NCBI GenBank assembly: GCA_019057635.1
Contig: DXJL01000192.1
Span: 1 to 33,254 of the forward strand
Direction: 5' to 3'
Length of the DNA stretch: 33,254 nt
Source of the DNA: Candidatus Heimdallarchaeota archaeon
GTDB taxonomy: Archaea; Asgardarchaeota; Heimdallarchaeia; Hodarchaeales; Hodarchaeaceae
Shown here in pieces: positions 16,780-24,994 of this stretch. The notes under the pieces are model-generated. The model searched no databases. It was not told the DNA's origin and was given only the letters and a program-made list of their open reading frames with translations. Numbering within the stretch: the first letter of the stretch is position 1; every line of letters begins with the position of its first letter. The position numbers and the translations under genes were made by a program.

Positions 16780-19770
16780 ATGCCCATCCCTCCCCCTAGT
16801 CATTCTAACATAGATGAAATTAAATTTGATTACAAACCGAAATATCAAATATTCCATGAACTCATGATCAAACGGATAAATAACGTTTTGCTCGTTTCAA
16901 GTTATTATGATAATTTTATCCTAGAAGAGGATGGAAGGCTCTCTGATCAAATTTTTGAAGAATTTCATAATTTAAATCTCCGAACTCTTCCTGTAATTAC
17001 TCGGGTGGCAACTGCGAGTGAAGCATTAAATCTACTGAAAGAACAGACTTTTGATCTAGTTATCACCATGAGACGTCTAGGAGATATTGATGTTTTTTCT
17101 TTTGGTTCACAAGTAAAAGAGATACAAAAGATACCTGTCGTCCTCTTATTGAACAACCCTGCGGATGTACCATACTTACCAGATGTTTCTTCTGGAGAAG
17201 GTATCGATAAAATATTCCTATGGAATGGAGATTCCACGGTATTTGTTGCTATCATTAAACACCTTGAAGATAAGATGAATGTGGAGCGTGATACCCGTGT
17301 TGGTTTAGTGCGAGTAATAATTGTAATTGAAGACTCAATTCGCTATTATTCTATTTTTCTTACTAATATGTATAGTGAAATTATGAAACAAACACATAGG
17401 TTAATTTCTGAAGGAGTTAATGATTATTACCATTTACTACAAATGCGGACAAGACCGAAAATATTGTTAGCTTCGAATTTTGAGGATGCTTTGAGATATT
17501 ATGATGACTACAAGCAATATGTTATTGGAGTTATTACTGATGCCAGATTTCCACGTGAAGGAATACTAGATGAATCGGCAGGGTTGACATTTATTAAAAT
17601 AATCAAGAAAGATAATCCCACTCTTCCAATTGCTTTACAATCTAGTAACGAAAAGAATCGGATCCGTGCCGAAAGTTTAGGAGTGTTTTTCATTAATAAA
17701 TTCTCCCGGAAATTACTCAAAACGATCCGTAGCTATATGCTCAATTATCTTGGATTTGGAGATTTTAAATTTCGGTTAAGCGATGGGACAGAAGTCAGCA
17801 GAGCAAAAAATATATTGGAACTTGAAAGAGCGATAGCTACTGTACCCGAAGAATCGTTGATTTATCATGGATCAAATGACCATTTTTCAGGCTGGTTAAT
17901 GAATCGGGGAGAATTTGATATTGCTCAGAGAATTAAACCTCGTAAGGTATCTGAGTTTTCGAAACCTGAGGAATTACGTAAGTTCTTACTCTCTGCGGTT
18001 AACTCTATCTTAACAGAAAAGACTGGAGGAGTTATTAATGACTTCTCAAGAGAATCTTTTCATCCTTCAATTCGTTTTACTCGACTTAGACCTGGTTCTC
18101 TCGGAGGTAAAGGACGTGGGATTGCTTTCCTTCAATTTCTTTTAAACTCATTTCTCTTATCTGACGAATTATCCGAAACCATTTCAATTCGAATACCTAA
18201 AACATTTGTTATCGGTACCGATGAGTTTGACCATTTTATGGATGACAATGAGGAGCTCTATGATGTTGCTTTATCCGATGCTTCTGATGTGGATATTAAA
18301 AAGAGTTTTCTTAAAGCCAAATTAGATGTTAAACTAGTTAAGGATCTTCGATTTATATTAAGAACTCTTCTAGGCCCTCTTTCGGTTCGCTCTTCCAGTT
18401 TATTGGAAGATTCGCAGTTTCAGCCTTTTGCAGGCGTATTCGAGACTTATATGCTTCCAAATAATCAGGACCTGAAGACTCGAGTGAAACTTCTATGCAA
18501 TGCTATCAAATTGGTTTTTGCGTCTTCTTTCTTAAAACAGGCCAAAAGTTATGCGGAATCAACTGGGCAGTCAGTAGACGAATCTAAAATGGCTATAGTC
18601 ATTCAGCAGGTTGTAGGAAGAATAAGACCAAATAATTTATCTTATCCATGTTTTTCTGGAGTAGCCACCTCTTATAATTATTATCCTATTGGGGATTATA
18701 TGCTACCAGAAGATAGAATTGTGTTTTTGGCTGCAGGTTTAGGTAAAACGATTGTAGATGGCGGATTAACTTATAGGTTTTCTCCGAAGTATCCAGAAAT
18801 TAGTTTTTATTCTACTCAAGATCAAATGTTTGAGAACAGTCAGAAACAGTTCTTTGCTATAGACCTTGATTCAAAATCTACTTCCTTTGAACGAGGAGAA
18901 GACTCGTTTCTCGTGAATTCGAGTATTTTCGATTTAGATCCAGAGACACTTCAAAATATTGCAGATACTTTTGACCATAATGATCAAGCCATTAAACCAG
19001 GGTATAGAGGGGATGGAGCTCCAGTTATTGCTTTTAGTAATCAATTAAAGTATGGAGGGGTTCCTTTTGCAAAATTATTTACAAAAATCTTACAATTAGG
19101 AGAACAGACCATGGGTAGTTCTGTTGAGATTGAGTTTGCAGGGAATTTTCAACAGGTTCGAGGTAAGAAAACAACATTTTACTTGTTACAGATTCGTCCT
19201 TATACCCAATATGAGGTCATTCTGGATGAAGAAAAAGAGGGTGTCCCAGAAAATCAAATTCTGATTAAATCTTGCCTTGCCTCGGGTAATAGAATTATTT
19301 CCGATATTCACGATATTGTGTATGTTAAACCTGAAGCATTTGACAAGTTAAAAACTCTGAAAATGGTTTCAGAGATCGGAGAAATTAACAAAAGGTTAAA
19401 AAGGAAAGGAACACCCTATATTCTGATTGGGTTTGGTCGATGGGGAACGTTCGATTCATCATTAGGTATACCTGTTAAATGGCATCATATATCTGGAGTA
19501 CAGGTTATCATTGAAGCTGGTTTAAAGGATTTTCAAGTAGAACATTCTCAAGGAAGTCATTTCTTCCAGAATATCACCACAGCAAATATAGGTTATTTAT
19601 TCATCAATTATAAGTCAAAAGAAGATACAATTGACTGGCAGTGGCTTTTAGAACAAGAATCTGTTGTCGAGGATATGGTTTATTTCCGTCATGTCCGAGT
19701 CCAAAATCCCTTTTATGTTCGAATTGATGGGCGTAAACGTGAAGGGTTAGTGCTTAAACCAGATCTCTGA
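16780..19770 (+). CDS. Receiver-like plus PEP-synthase/PPDK ATP-grasp-like protein
   Basis: This large soluble protein has 996 residues. The first 330 hold two receiver-like alpha/beta regions. The second is clearer: VRVIIVIEDSIRYYSIF, a possible phosphoacceptor Asp in VITDARFP, then LPIALQSS and FINKFS. From about residue 430 it matches the PEP-synthase/pyruvate phosphate dikinase nucleotide-binding region. Landmarks are GSLGGKGRGIAFLQ (about 437-450), PLSVRSSSLLEDSQFQPFAG (about 530), AAGLGKTIVDGG (about 648-660) and LLQIRPY (about 803-809). The swivelling phosphohistidine domain and the PEP/pyruvate barrel are absent, and an unrecognised 190-residue tail follows. So it is unlikely to make PEP. 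A phosphotransfer or ATP-dependent modification role under receiver control is inferred. Confidence 0.75.
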   Translation: MPIPPPSHSNIDEIKFDYKPKYQIFHELMIKRINNVLLVSSYYDNFILEEDGRLSDQIFEEFHNLNLRTLPVITRVATASEALNLLKEQTFDLVITMRRLGDIDVFSFGSQVKEIQKIPVVLLLNNPADVPYLPDVSSGEGIDKIFLWNGDSTVFVAIIKHLEDKMNVERDTRVGLVRVIIVIEDSIRYYSIFLTNMYSEIMKQTHRLISEGVNDYYHLLQMRTRPKILLASNFEDALRYYDDYKQYVIGVITDARFPREGILDESAGLTFIKIIKKDNPTLPIALQSSNEKNRIRAESLGVFFINKFSRKLLKTIRSYMLNYLGFGDFKFRLSDGTEVSRAKNILELERAIATVPEESLIYHGSNDHFSGWLMNRGEFDIAQRIKPRKVSEFSKPEELRKFLLSAVNSILTEKTGGVINDFSRESFHPSIRFTRLRPGSLGGKGRGIAFLQFLLNSFLLSDELSETISIRIPKTFVIGTDEFDHFMDDNEELYDVALSDASDVDIKKSFLKAKLDVKLVKDLRFILRTLLGPLSVRSSSLLEDSQFQPFAGVFETYMLPNNQDLKTRVKLLCNAIKLVFASSFLKQAKSYAESTGQSVDESKMAIVIQQVVGRIRPNNLSYPCFSGVATSYNYYPIGDYMLPEDRIVFLAAGLGKTIVDGGLTYRFSPKYPEISFYSTQDQMFENSQKQFFAIDLDSKSTSFERGEDSFLVNSSIFDLDPETLQNIADTFDHNDQAIKPGYRGDGAPVIAFSNQLKYGGVPFAKLFTKILQLGEQTMGSSVEIEFAGNFQQVRGKKTTFYLLQIRPYTQYEVILDEEKEGVPENQILIKSCLASGNRIISDIHDIVYVKPEAFDKLKTLKMVSEIGEINKRLKRKGTPYILIGFGRWGTFDSSLGIPVKWHHISGVQVIIEAGLKDFQVEHSQGSHFFQNITTANIGYLFINYKSKEDTIDWQWLLEQESVVEDMVYFRHVRVQNPFYVRIDGRKREGLVLKPDL

Positions 19771-19893
19771 CAAGTATTCCCTTTTTATTCTTATAATTTA
19801 GTTTTTCTAAGGTGTTTCTCCCCTTGAATCATATAGAAGTTGCCAAAGTCGAAAAAAACTGAAGGTCTGGAAAAATATTAAGTTTTTTTTCCC

Positions 19894-19900
19894 CTATAAA
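19894..19900 (+). promoter_or_regulatory. TATA-like box before the carbonic anhydrase
   Basis: CTATAAA is centred about 24 nt before an ATG at 19921 and about 40 nt before the TTG at 19937. The spacing to 19921 would suit a leaderless transcript, but that ATG is out of frame with the enzyme. Confidence 0.45.
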
Positions 19901-19936
19901 GAATTAACAGGGGTTCCAAAATGGCGAACTGCTGTC

Positions 19937-20374
19937 TTGACATGTATTGATTGCCGTATAACCTCCAATGTATTCGGAGTCGAAGATCCAGGTGAAATGA
20001 CGATTCTTCGTAATGCAGGAGCGCTCTTAACTCCTGATAGCCTTCGTTCCCTCTTAATTGCTATCTATGAACTTCATGTACGTAATATTTTCGTGTGTGG
20101 TCATACTCAATGTGGTGGGCAAATGTCACAGCGAAGAATGGATAAGACAATCAATAAGATATCAAAACAGGCCCATTCTCCCCCTGAGACAGTTTTAAAA
20201 ATTCTTGGAGTAAAGAACGTTAGCCAAGCTTTCTTAGGCTTTGAGGATGTTTCCCAACAAGTCATGAAAACTGTTTCTTTAGTTAAAAATCACCCGCTTA
20301 TTTCCCCTATGGGTGTTCATGTAAGTGGATTTGTGTACGATACTCAGAGTGGAGAATTTGTTAAGATTCTCTAA
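19937..20374 (+). CDS. Beta-class carbonic anhydrase-like protein, start uncertain
   Basis: Beta-carbonic anhydrases interconvert CO2 and bicarbonate with zinc held by Cys, His and Cys. Counting from TTG 19937, these are Cys3, His56 and Cys59 (CGHTQCGG). The Asp5-Arg7 dyad is present in CIDCR (usually CxDSR), and NAGA and the C-terminal GVHVSGFVYDTQSGE fit the small archaeal type. The conserved first strand (TAVLTCIDCR) begins upstream of the TTG, and the frame stays open back to 19811 without an ATG, GTG or TTG. The ATG at 19921 is one frame off. Removing a single T near 19934 would join it as MANAVLTCIDCR. Either translation starts at TTG, leaving a clipped N terminus, or there is a frameshift or sequencing error. 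Confidence 0.78.
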   Translation: MTCIDCRITSNVFGVEDPGEMTILRNAGALLTPDSLRSLLIAIYELHVRNIFVCGHTQCGGQMSQRRMDKTINKISKQAHSPPETVLKILGVKNVSQAFLGFEDVSQQVMKTVSLVKNHPLISPMGVHVSGFVYDTQSGEFVKIL

Positions 20375-21095
20375 TTTGTGACCAAAATTCGACATACATG
20401 GCTTTTTCATTCTTCTCGGGAAGTGAATCTAGAAAGATCAACTTCTGAAGGTTAGGAACACTGTTTTTAATATGGGAGGTATATTTTCGAATTATGATAT
20501 CTACATCATCTGGGTTTTCAATTTTTATAATGCAAAGGACTCGTGCAGGATGTTCATTCGATGTTACTAGGAGTAATAGGTTAATGATGTTATCTAAGAG
20601 AAATATGGGATCAATCGTAAGATCTATTGTGACTAGATTGAACCGTTTTTCCGTTAGAGGTGTAGGTAGAGTAAATACATTGCCGATATGGTAAGAAAAA
20701 TTTGGGTACTCATCTTTCAATAAATAAAGAAATGGTTTAAATTGGGGAGAAATTTCTATTGCGAGGAGCGATTCGATATTTTGCTCAAGGATATACTTAC
20801 AAAAGCCTCCAGCACTCGCTCCTATATCTAAAACTTGATCATTAGGATAAAAAGGAATTTCAGCCTGATTAACAAACAAATCGAGTTTTTGATATCCAAG
20901 TGGTTTAGTGAATTTAATTAATAATGATTTATCTAATAATATTTCATCAGTTTTCTTCACTATGTAAGCTGGTTTCATACATTGCTTCGTATTCACACGT
21001 ACTCCCTTATTTCGGATAAAGCGGTTTGCTTTCGATCGTGAAGATATAAAACCTTTTTTAACAAGCCATTCGTCAAGTCTCATGATTTTCATCAT
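20361..21095 (-). CDS. TlyA-like RNA 2'-O-methyltransferase (S4 plus FtsJ-like domain)
   Basis: Residues about 5-60 are an S4 RNA-binding domain (MRLDEWLVKKGFISSRSKAN). The rest is a Rossmann methyltransferase with the SAM motif DIGASAGGF (90-98). The FtsJ/TlyA catalytic tetrad is visible: Lys70 (or Lys64), Asp158 in VTIDLT, Lys191 in IIKIE and Glu236 in YVEFW. This layout is that of TlyA, the ribose methyltransferase of rRNA; the exact target here is unknown. The start could be ATG 21095, or ATG 21083 just before the S4 core. Its 5' end overlaps the 44-residue basic protein gene, and its 3' end overlaps the carbonic anhydrase gene by 14 bases antisense. Confidence 0.82.
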   Translation of the reverse strand: MMKIMRLDEWLVKKGFISSRSKANRFIRNKGVRVNTKQCMKPAYIVKKTDEILLDKSLLIKFTKPLGYQKLDLFVNQAEIPFYPNDQVLDIGASAGGFCKYILEQNIESLLAIEISPQFKPFLYLLKDEYPNFSYHIGNVFTLPTPLTEKRFNLVTIDLTIDPIFLLDNIINLLLLVTSNEHPARVLCIIKIENPDDVDIIIRKYTSHIKNSVPNLQKLIFLDSLPEKNEKAMYVEFWSQIRES

Positions 21096-21207
21096 TTACA
21101 GATTTAGCTTTTTTTAATCGCCAGGACTTTTTCCCCTGTTTTTTTTTCTCTTGGAAACGTTTTTCTTCACGTAATATCCGTTGGACCCCTTTCCCTTTTC
21201 GAGGCAT
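21073..21207 (-). CDS. Small basic protein, 44 residues
   Basis: The frame from ATG 21207 encodes a highly basic peptide that begins MPRKGKGVQRILREEKRFQE and continues with Lys-rich sequence (KKKQGKKSWRLKKAK). The composition suggests nucleic-acid or ribosome binding. Its last codons overlap the start of the S4/methyltransferase gene, the usual sign of translational coupling, so a shared role on RNA is plausible. AT-rich TATA-like sequence (AAATATAG on the minus strand) lies about 15-20 nt upstream. I do not recognise a family. Confidence 0.55.
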   Translation of the reverse strand: MPRKGKGVQRILREEKRFQEKKKQGKKSWRLKKAKSVNDENHET

Positions 21208-21376
21208 GATTTCACACACTATATTTCTTTATCTTAATTTTATATTACAAGACTAACTTGTATTAATTTCTCTCTTACACTTTTTCTAAAATTTACTTAG
21301 AATATACAGATTCGGCCGTATTCAACTACCTCTGTCTCTTTGAAATTTAAATGTTACAAAACTTATTGAAGTATGT

Positions 21377-21517
21377 ATGGTCCCCTCTGAACAAAAATCC
21401 CAAAACGTGATGGATGAATCGCGTTCGAACTCTGATGATTATCTAGAGCGTAAATATGGCAAAGAGCCAAAAATCACTTCAAAGGAACTAAAACAACTTA
21501 GATGGAACTGGCATTAG
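21377..21517 (+). CDS. Small hydrophilic protein, 46 residues
   Basis: An ATG-to-TAG frame of 46 codons starts MVPSEQKSQNVMDESRSNSD and ends with QLRWNWH. The middle is charged (YLERKYGKEPKITSKELK). An AT-rich TATA-like AATTTAAATG lies about 30 nt upstream, and the gene is divergent from the 44-residue basic protein. No family is recognised. Frame length alone is weak evidence; the promoter spacing and the neat fit between divergent genes are the support. Confidence 0.42.
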   Translation: MVPSEQKSQNVMDESRSNSDDYLERKYGKEPKITSKELKQLRWNWH

Positions 21518-21695
21518 AAAAGCTAAATAATTTTCCTTTAATAAAAAATACATCCACCAACATTTGTCTGGCATCTATGAATTGATGTCCTCCTAATGGT
21601 TTACGCTCCTTTTTTATTAGAAAATTTTAACTTAATAACAAATTATTTATATCGAGTATCATTTCTTACAGTTAATCCTTCGAGAGTGATAGCTT

Positions 21696-21908
21696 ATGGG
21701 CAGAAAAGATTTAGCAAAGTTCTTACTAGTAGGTTTATTGAGCCTTGTTATTGGTGTAGGGTGTATCTATCTTGGTACTGTGGTTTTTGAAACTGGAGAC
21801 ATGTTTTTTCTGGTTATAATTGGTATTCTATTATCTGCATTAGGTCTTTTCTTAATAGCTTTATTTATTGCTCCTGGAACCATGCTTAAGATACTGAGAC
21901 AGAGATAA
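21696..21908 (+). CDS. Small two-helix membrane protein, 70 residues
   Basis: A short basic N terminus (GRKDLAK) is followed by two hydrophobic helices (about 8-28 and 36-60) and a basic tail (MLKILRQR), so both ends probably face the cytosol. A TATA-like TTATTTATATC lies about 50 nt upstream. It is unlike the larger proteins nearby and I do not recognise the family. It precedes tldD by 150 nt and need not be in the same transcript. A different-frame ORF over 21596-21790 is considered a shadow. Confidence 0.58.
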   Translation: MGRKDLAKFLLVGLLSLVIGVGCIYLGTVVFETGDMFFLVIIGILLSALGLFLIALFIAPGTMLKILRQR

Positions 21909-22045
21909 ACACGATTTCCACAATTAATCTCTTTGTTACACCAAATATAGGATGTGAGAGGGGGATGAGGAATTGACAGTAAAGAAACGGAAATAAGTAA
22001 AAAAACTTTCTTTTAGTCCCCTTAAGGAACCTTTCATAAATTGAA

Positions 22046-22053
22046 AGAGGTGG
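22046..22053 (+). promoter_or_regulatory. Ribosome binding site that fixes the tldD start
   Basis: AGAGGTGG ends five bases before ATG 22059. It would lie inside the coding region if TTG 22041 were used, so it favours the ATG. Confidence 0.65.
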
Positions 22054-22058
22054 ATAAT

Positions 22059-23471
22059 ATGTCAGAGTATGCGGATTTAGCTGAATTTGGAATGGAATAC
22101 GCCCAAGATCAAGGTGCGGATTATTCTGAAGCAAGGTTAATAGATGGACAACGAGTTGCCTTTGTTTTACAGAATGGTAACCTAATTTCCGGATCAGAGC
22201 TTCCATGGAAAGGTATGGGATTTAGAGTCTTGTGTAATGGTGGTTTATCTTTTGTATCGGTAGATAATCTCACAAAAAAAGCAGTTAAGAGTGTTATAGC
22301 AACTAGTGTGAAAATGGCTAGAAATTCAAATCCAAAGGATAAAATTGACTTTGGACCACCTGTATCAAATGTTGCCAAGTGGAGAATTCCCGCAAAAGAA
22401 AATTTACGGGATGTTCCGCTTGAAACTATGATAACAAAGTTGCAAGAAATGGATAAAGTCGCGGAAGATGCTGGAATCAATACACGTGCCACTATTTTCG
22501 AAGCCCAAAGTCTAACAAAGTATTTAATTACTTCAGAGGGAACAAAAATTGAATCTGATTTATCTATGTTGAAATTTATTGGAGTAATTACCGCTAAAGG
22601 TGTTTTGGATTCAGAACAACGTTTTGTTGATCTAACTCGAAGCACAGGTTGGGAGGGAACTAAAACATGGATCGAAGAATTCGAGAACGAGTGTGGACGA
22701 ATAGCCAAAGTCGCTTCACAATCTGATCATAAGTTAACAGGAAAAGTAGATTTTGTGGTGGGACCAGAAGTAGTGGGTATTATTTGTCATGAAAATGCAG
22801 GACACCCCTCCGAAGGTGATAGAATTATGGGGAGAGAAGGAGCACAAGCTGGAGAGTCGTTTTGGCGTGATTTAACCCTTGGTGAATCTCGAGTAGGTTC
22901 AGACCATGTTACTATACTCGAAGATCCCACAATTCCTGGAACTGGAGGCTATTATCTATATGATGACGAAGGAGTGAAAGCACGCGAGCGCGTGCTTATT
23001 AAAAACGGAATAATTAACGAGCCACTTCTTAATCGAGAGTTTGGTGTTAAATTTGGTGTGGGGTCTAATGGTTCCTCCCGTTCTTCTGATTTTAATAGAG
23101 AGCCAATTATTAGAATGGCCAACACTTACATGAAACCAGGTGATTTTACGTTTAACGAATTAATCGAAGATGTAAAACATGGTATATACATGCTATCTTT
23201 CACTGAATGGAATATAGACGATAGAAGATATCAATCGAAGTATGTGGGTTTTGAGTGCTACGAAATCAAGGATGGGGAAATAACTGAGACTATGGTAAGA
23301 AGACCTGTCATGGAATTGACCTCGATTGGGCTCTTCTCCTCGATTGATGGGGTGACCAAGGATCTTAATTTTGATTTTCCAGGGATATGTGGGAAGTCAG
23401 ATCCTGGACAAGGAGTTCCTGTCTATGCTGGAGGGGGTTCAATACGTATGCGAGGTATTAGACTGGGTTAA
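22059..23471 (+). CDS. tldD: TldD metalloprotease subunit
   Basis: TldD and TldE form a barrel-like complex that cuts small, unfolded peptides; TldD carries the catalytic zinc. The zinc motif HENAGH begins at His244 (His244, Glu245, His249), followed by PSEGDRIMGREGAQAGESFW, as in the family. The C-terminal block GICGKSDPGQGVPVYAGGGS is also characteristic and holds another likely metal contact. The 470-residue length is normal. The strong ribosome site at 22046-22053 sets the start. tldE begins 11 nt after the stop, so the pair is co-expressed. Substrates in archaea are unknown; in bacteria they include microcin B17 precursor and the CcdA antitoxin. Confidence 0.93.
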   Translation: MSEYADLAEFGMEYAQDQGADYSEARLIDGQRVAFVLQNGNLISGSELPWKGMGFRVLCNGGLSFVSVDNLTKKAVKSVIATSVKMARNSNPKDKIDFGPPVSNVAKWRIPAKENLRDVPLETMITKLQEMDKVAEDAGINTRATIFEAQSLTKYLITSEGTKIESDLSMLKFIGVITAKGVLDSEQRFVDLTRSTGWEGTKTWIEEFENECGRIAKVASQSDHKLTGKVDFVVGPEVVGIICHENAGHPSEGDRIMGREGAQAGESFWRDLTLGESRVGSDHVTILEDPTIPGTGGYYLYDDEGVKARERVLIKNGIINEPLLNREFGVKFGVGSNGSSRSSDFNREPIIRMANTYMKPGDFTFNELIEDVKHGIYMLSFTEWNIDDRRYQSKYVGFECYEIKDGEITETMVRRPVMELTSIGLFSSIDGVTKDLNFDFPGICGKSDPGQGVPVYAGGGSIRMRGIRLG

Positions 23472-23481
23472 GGTGAATGAT

Positions 23482-24867
23482 ATGGACGATAAGCTAAAAT
23501 CACTTGTTGATTATGCTATTTCTGTTGGGCAAAAACAAAATGTTGACCTCATCCTAGGCTTAGGATCTCAATCGGTTAACAATCAAATCCGTTTCTCTCA
23601 AAATAAAATAGACATCAATAAGCAATGGCAATCTGATGTAATTGAACTACTGGTTGTCGTTGAGGGGAATCAAGTTTCAATAGGCTCCTTTTCCCCTCGT
23701 GATGAAGCATATGTTAAGGAACGCGTTAATGCTCAGATAAAGTTTGCCCAGAAAATGACCCCTAGTCCATTTTTCATAGGTGTAGAATCTGAAAAACATG
23801 AAATGGACCAGTCCTCCTATCATAGTCATTTCGACCCCAATATTGACGAATATCGTGAGAAAGCACCTCAAGTCATTAATACGTGCATAGATGAAGCTAT
23901 TAATACCGGTGCAAAACGAGTTGCTGGATCTTTTTTATTTGGCAAGAATTCGTCCTATCTTTCTAGTTCTGCTGGCCCGACTGGTAGTTTCAAAAATACT
24001 TTCTATAACCTAACGGTTAGAGCATTTCAAAAGGAGTTAGATGCTTCAGGCCAAGGCCTTGCCTGTGGACGTATTCCTAATAGTTCAGAAAAAGATTTAA
24101 TTCAAGCTGCAGCTAAGGCCGGTCAATTTTCTATTTTGCACAAGAATGCCCAAAAGGCTAAAGCAGGTTTATATGATATTATTATGAGTCCTGCAGTTGC
24201 TGCTAATATACTTGGTACCATTCCTCAGGATGCCAATCCTCTAGCTATTATGATAGGCATGAGTTCATTAGGTGATAGATTGGGTGAAAAACTTGCCCCT
24301 GATTTCGTAAATATTGAGGATAATGGTAAGCAACCTGGTGGATTAGCGACAACTCCTATCGATATTGAAGGAACTCCTAGATATAACACACCTATAATCC
24401 GTGAGGGAGTCTTAAAAAGTTATATCCATAATACTACTACTGGTAATATGTTCCAAGGTGAAAGTACTGGAAATGGAGCCTTCGTAAACTTTGGAATGGG
24501 CAGTAAGATAATGGCTCCAGCACCTACAAATACAGTATTTAATAATGGTGATCATTCGTTTGATGAATTATTAGATACTTCACGGAAGACCATTTATGTA
24601 ACTTGTAATTGGTACACACGATTTACCAGTAGGATATCGACTGAATACAGTACAATTCCTCGTGATGCCGCTTTCCTTGTTGAAAATGGCGAATTATCGG
24701 CTCCACTAAAGAATTTTAGAATCAGTGATAAAATTCTAAATCATTTTGCCAACATTGACGCTATGGGAAATGATCGTGTTCAAGTGAAATGGTGGGAAGT
24801 TTCTGTACCCACGTGGATCCCAACAATTCGTATAAAAGATTGTCGTATAACCACAGCTACTCAGTAA
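23482..24867 (+). CDS. tldE: TldE (PmbA) subunit of the TldD/E protease
   Basis: TldE shares the TldD fold but lacks the HExxxH zinc motif, as here, and completes the heterodimer. Recognisable parts are the N-terminal helix and strand (DDKLKSLVDYAISVGQKQ), the central GLYDIIMSPAVAANILG and GDRLGEKLAPDFVNIEDNG blocks, and the C-terminal NFRISDKILNHFANIDAMGND. The frame is open upstream into tldD, but AAGGTGA (23470-23476), overlapping the tldD stop, is correctly placed for ATG 23482. This gives 461 residues, the usual size. The transcript ends at the hairpin spanning the stop codon. Confidence 0.92.
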   Translation: MDDKLKSLVDYAISVGQKQNVDLILGLGSQSVNNQIRFSQNKIDINKQWQSDVIELLVVVEGNQVSIGSFSPRDEAYVKERVNAQIKFAQKMTPSPFFIGVESEKHEMDQSSYHSHFDPNIDEYREKAPQVINTCIDEAINTGAKRVAGSFLFGKNSSYLSSSAGPTGSFKNTFYNLTVRAFQKELDASGQGLACGRIPNSSEKDLIQAAAKAGQFSILHKNAQKAKAGLYDIIMSPAVAANILGTIPQDANPLAIMIGMSSLGDRLGEKLAPDFVNIEDNGKQPGGLATTPIDIEGTPRYNTPIIREGVLKSYIHNTTTGNMFQGESTGNGAFVNFGMGSKIMAPAPTNTVFNNGDHSFDELLDTSRKTIYVTCNWYTRFTSRISTEYSTIPRDAAFLVENGELSAPLKNFRISDKILNHFANIDAMGNDRVQVKWWEVSVPTWIPTIRIKDCRITTATQ

Positions 24868-24885
24868 AAGGATTACTGAGTTTTT
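24860..24885 (+). terminator. Stem-loop and T-run at the end of tldE
   Basis: The arms CTCAGTAA (24860-24867) and TTACTGAG (24873-24880) pair perfectly around AAGGA. TTTTT follows at once, and more T-rich tracts run through 24890-24930. The first arm contains the tldE stop codon. It looks like an intrinsic terminator; archaea can also end at T-runs alone. Confidence 0.7.
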
Positions 24886-24994
24886 ACTTCCCTTTTTCTC
24901 CTTTTTTTTCTTTTAGCTATTTTTTTTAACATGAATGTTATACTATTCCTCGAACACTTTCAGATTTTTTTACTCCTAATGAAAAGGTGGAAAA

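Noticed and set aside
21405..21440. T-loop-like GTTCGAAC suggesting a tRNA
   Set aside because: No acceptor stem, anticodon arm or CCA-proximal pairing can be built around it; it falls inside the 46-residue frame.
21596..21790. 64-residue plus-strand frame upstream of the small membrane protein
   Set aside because: It overlaps the better two-helix membrane protein gene in another frame. No convincing promoter or ribosome site was seen, and the composition is unlike a real protein.
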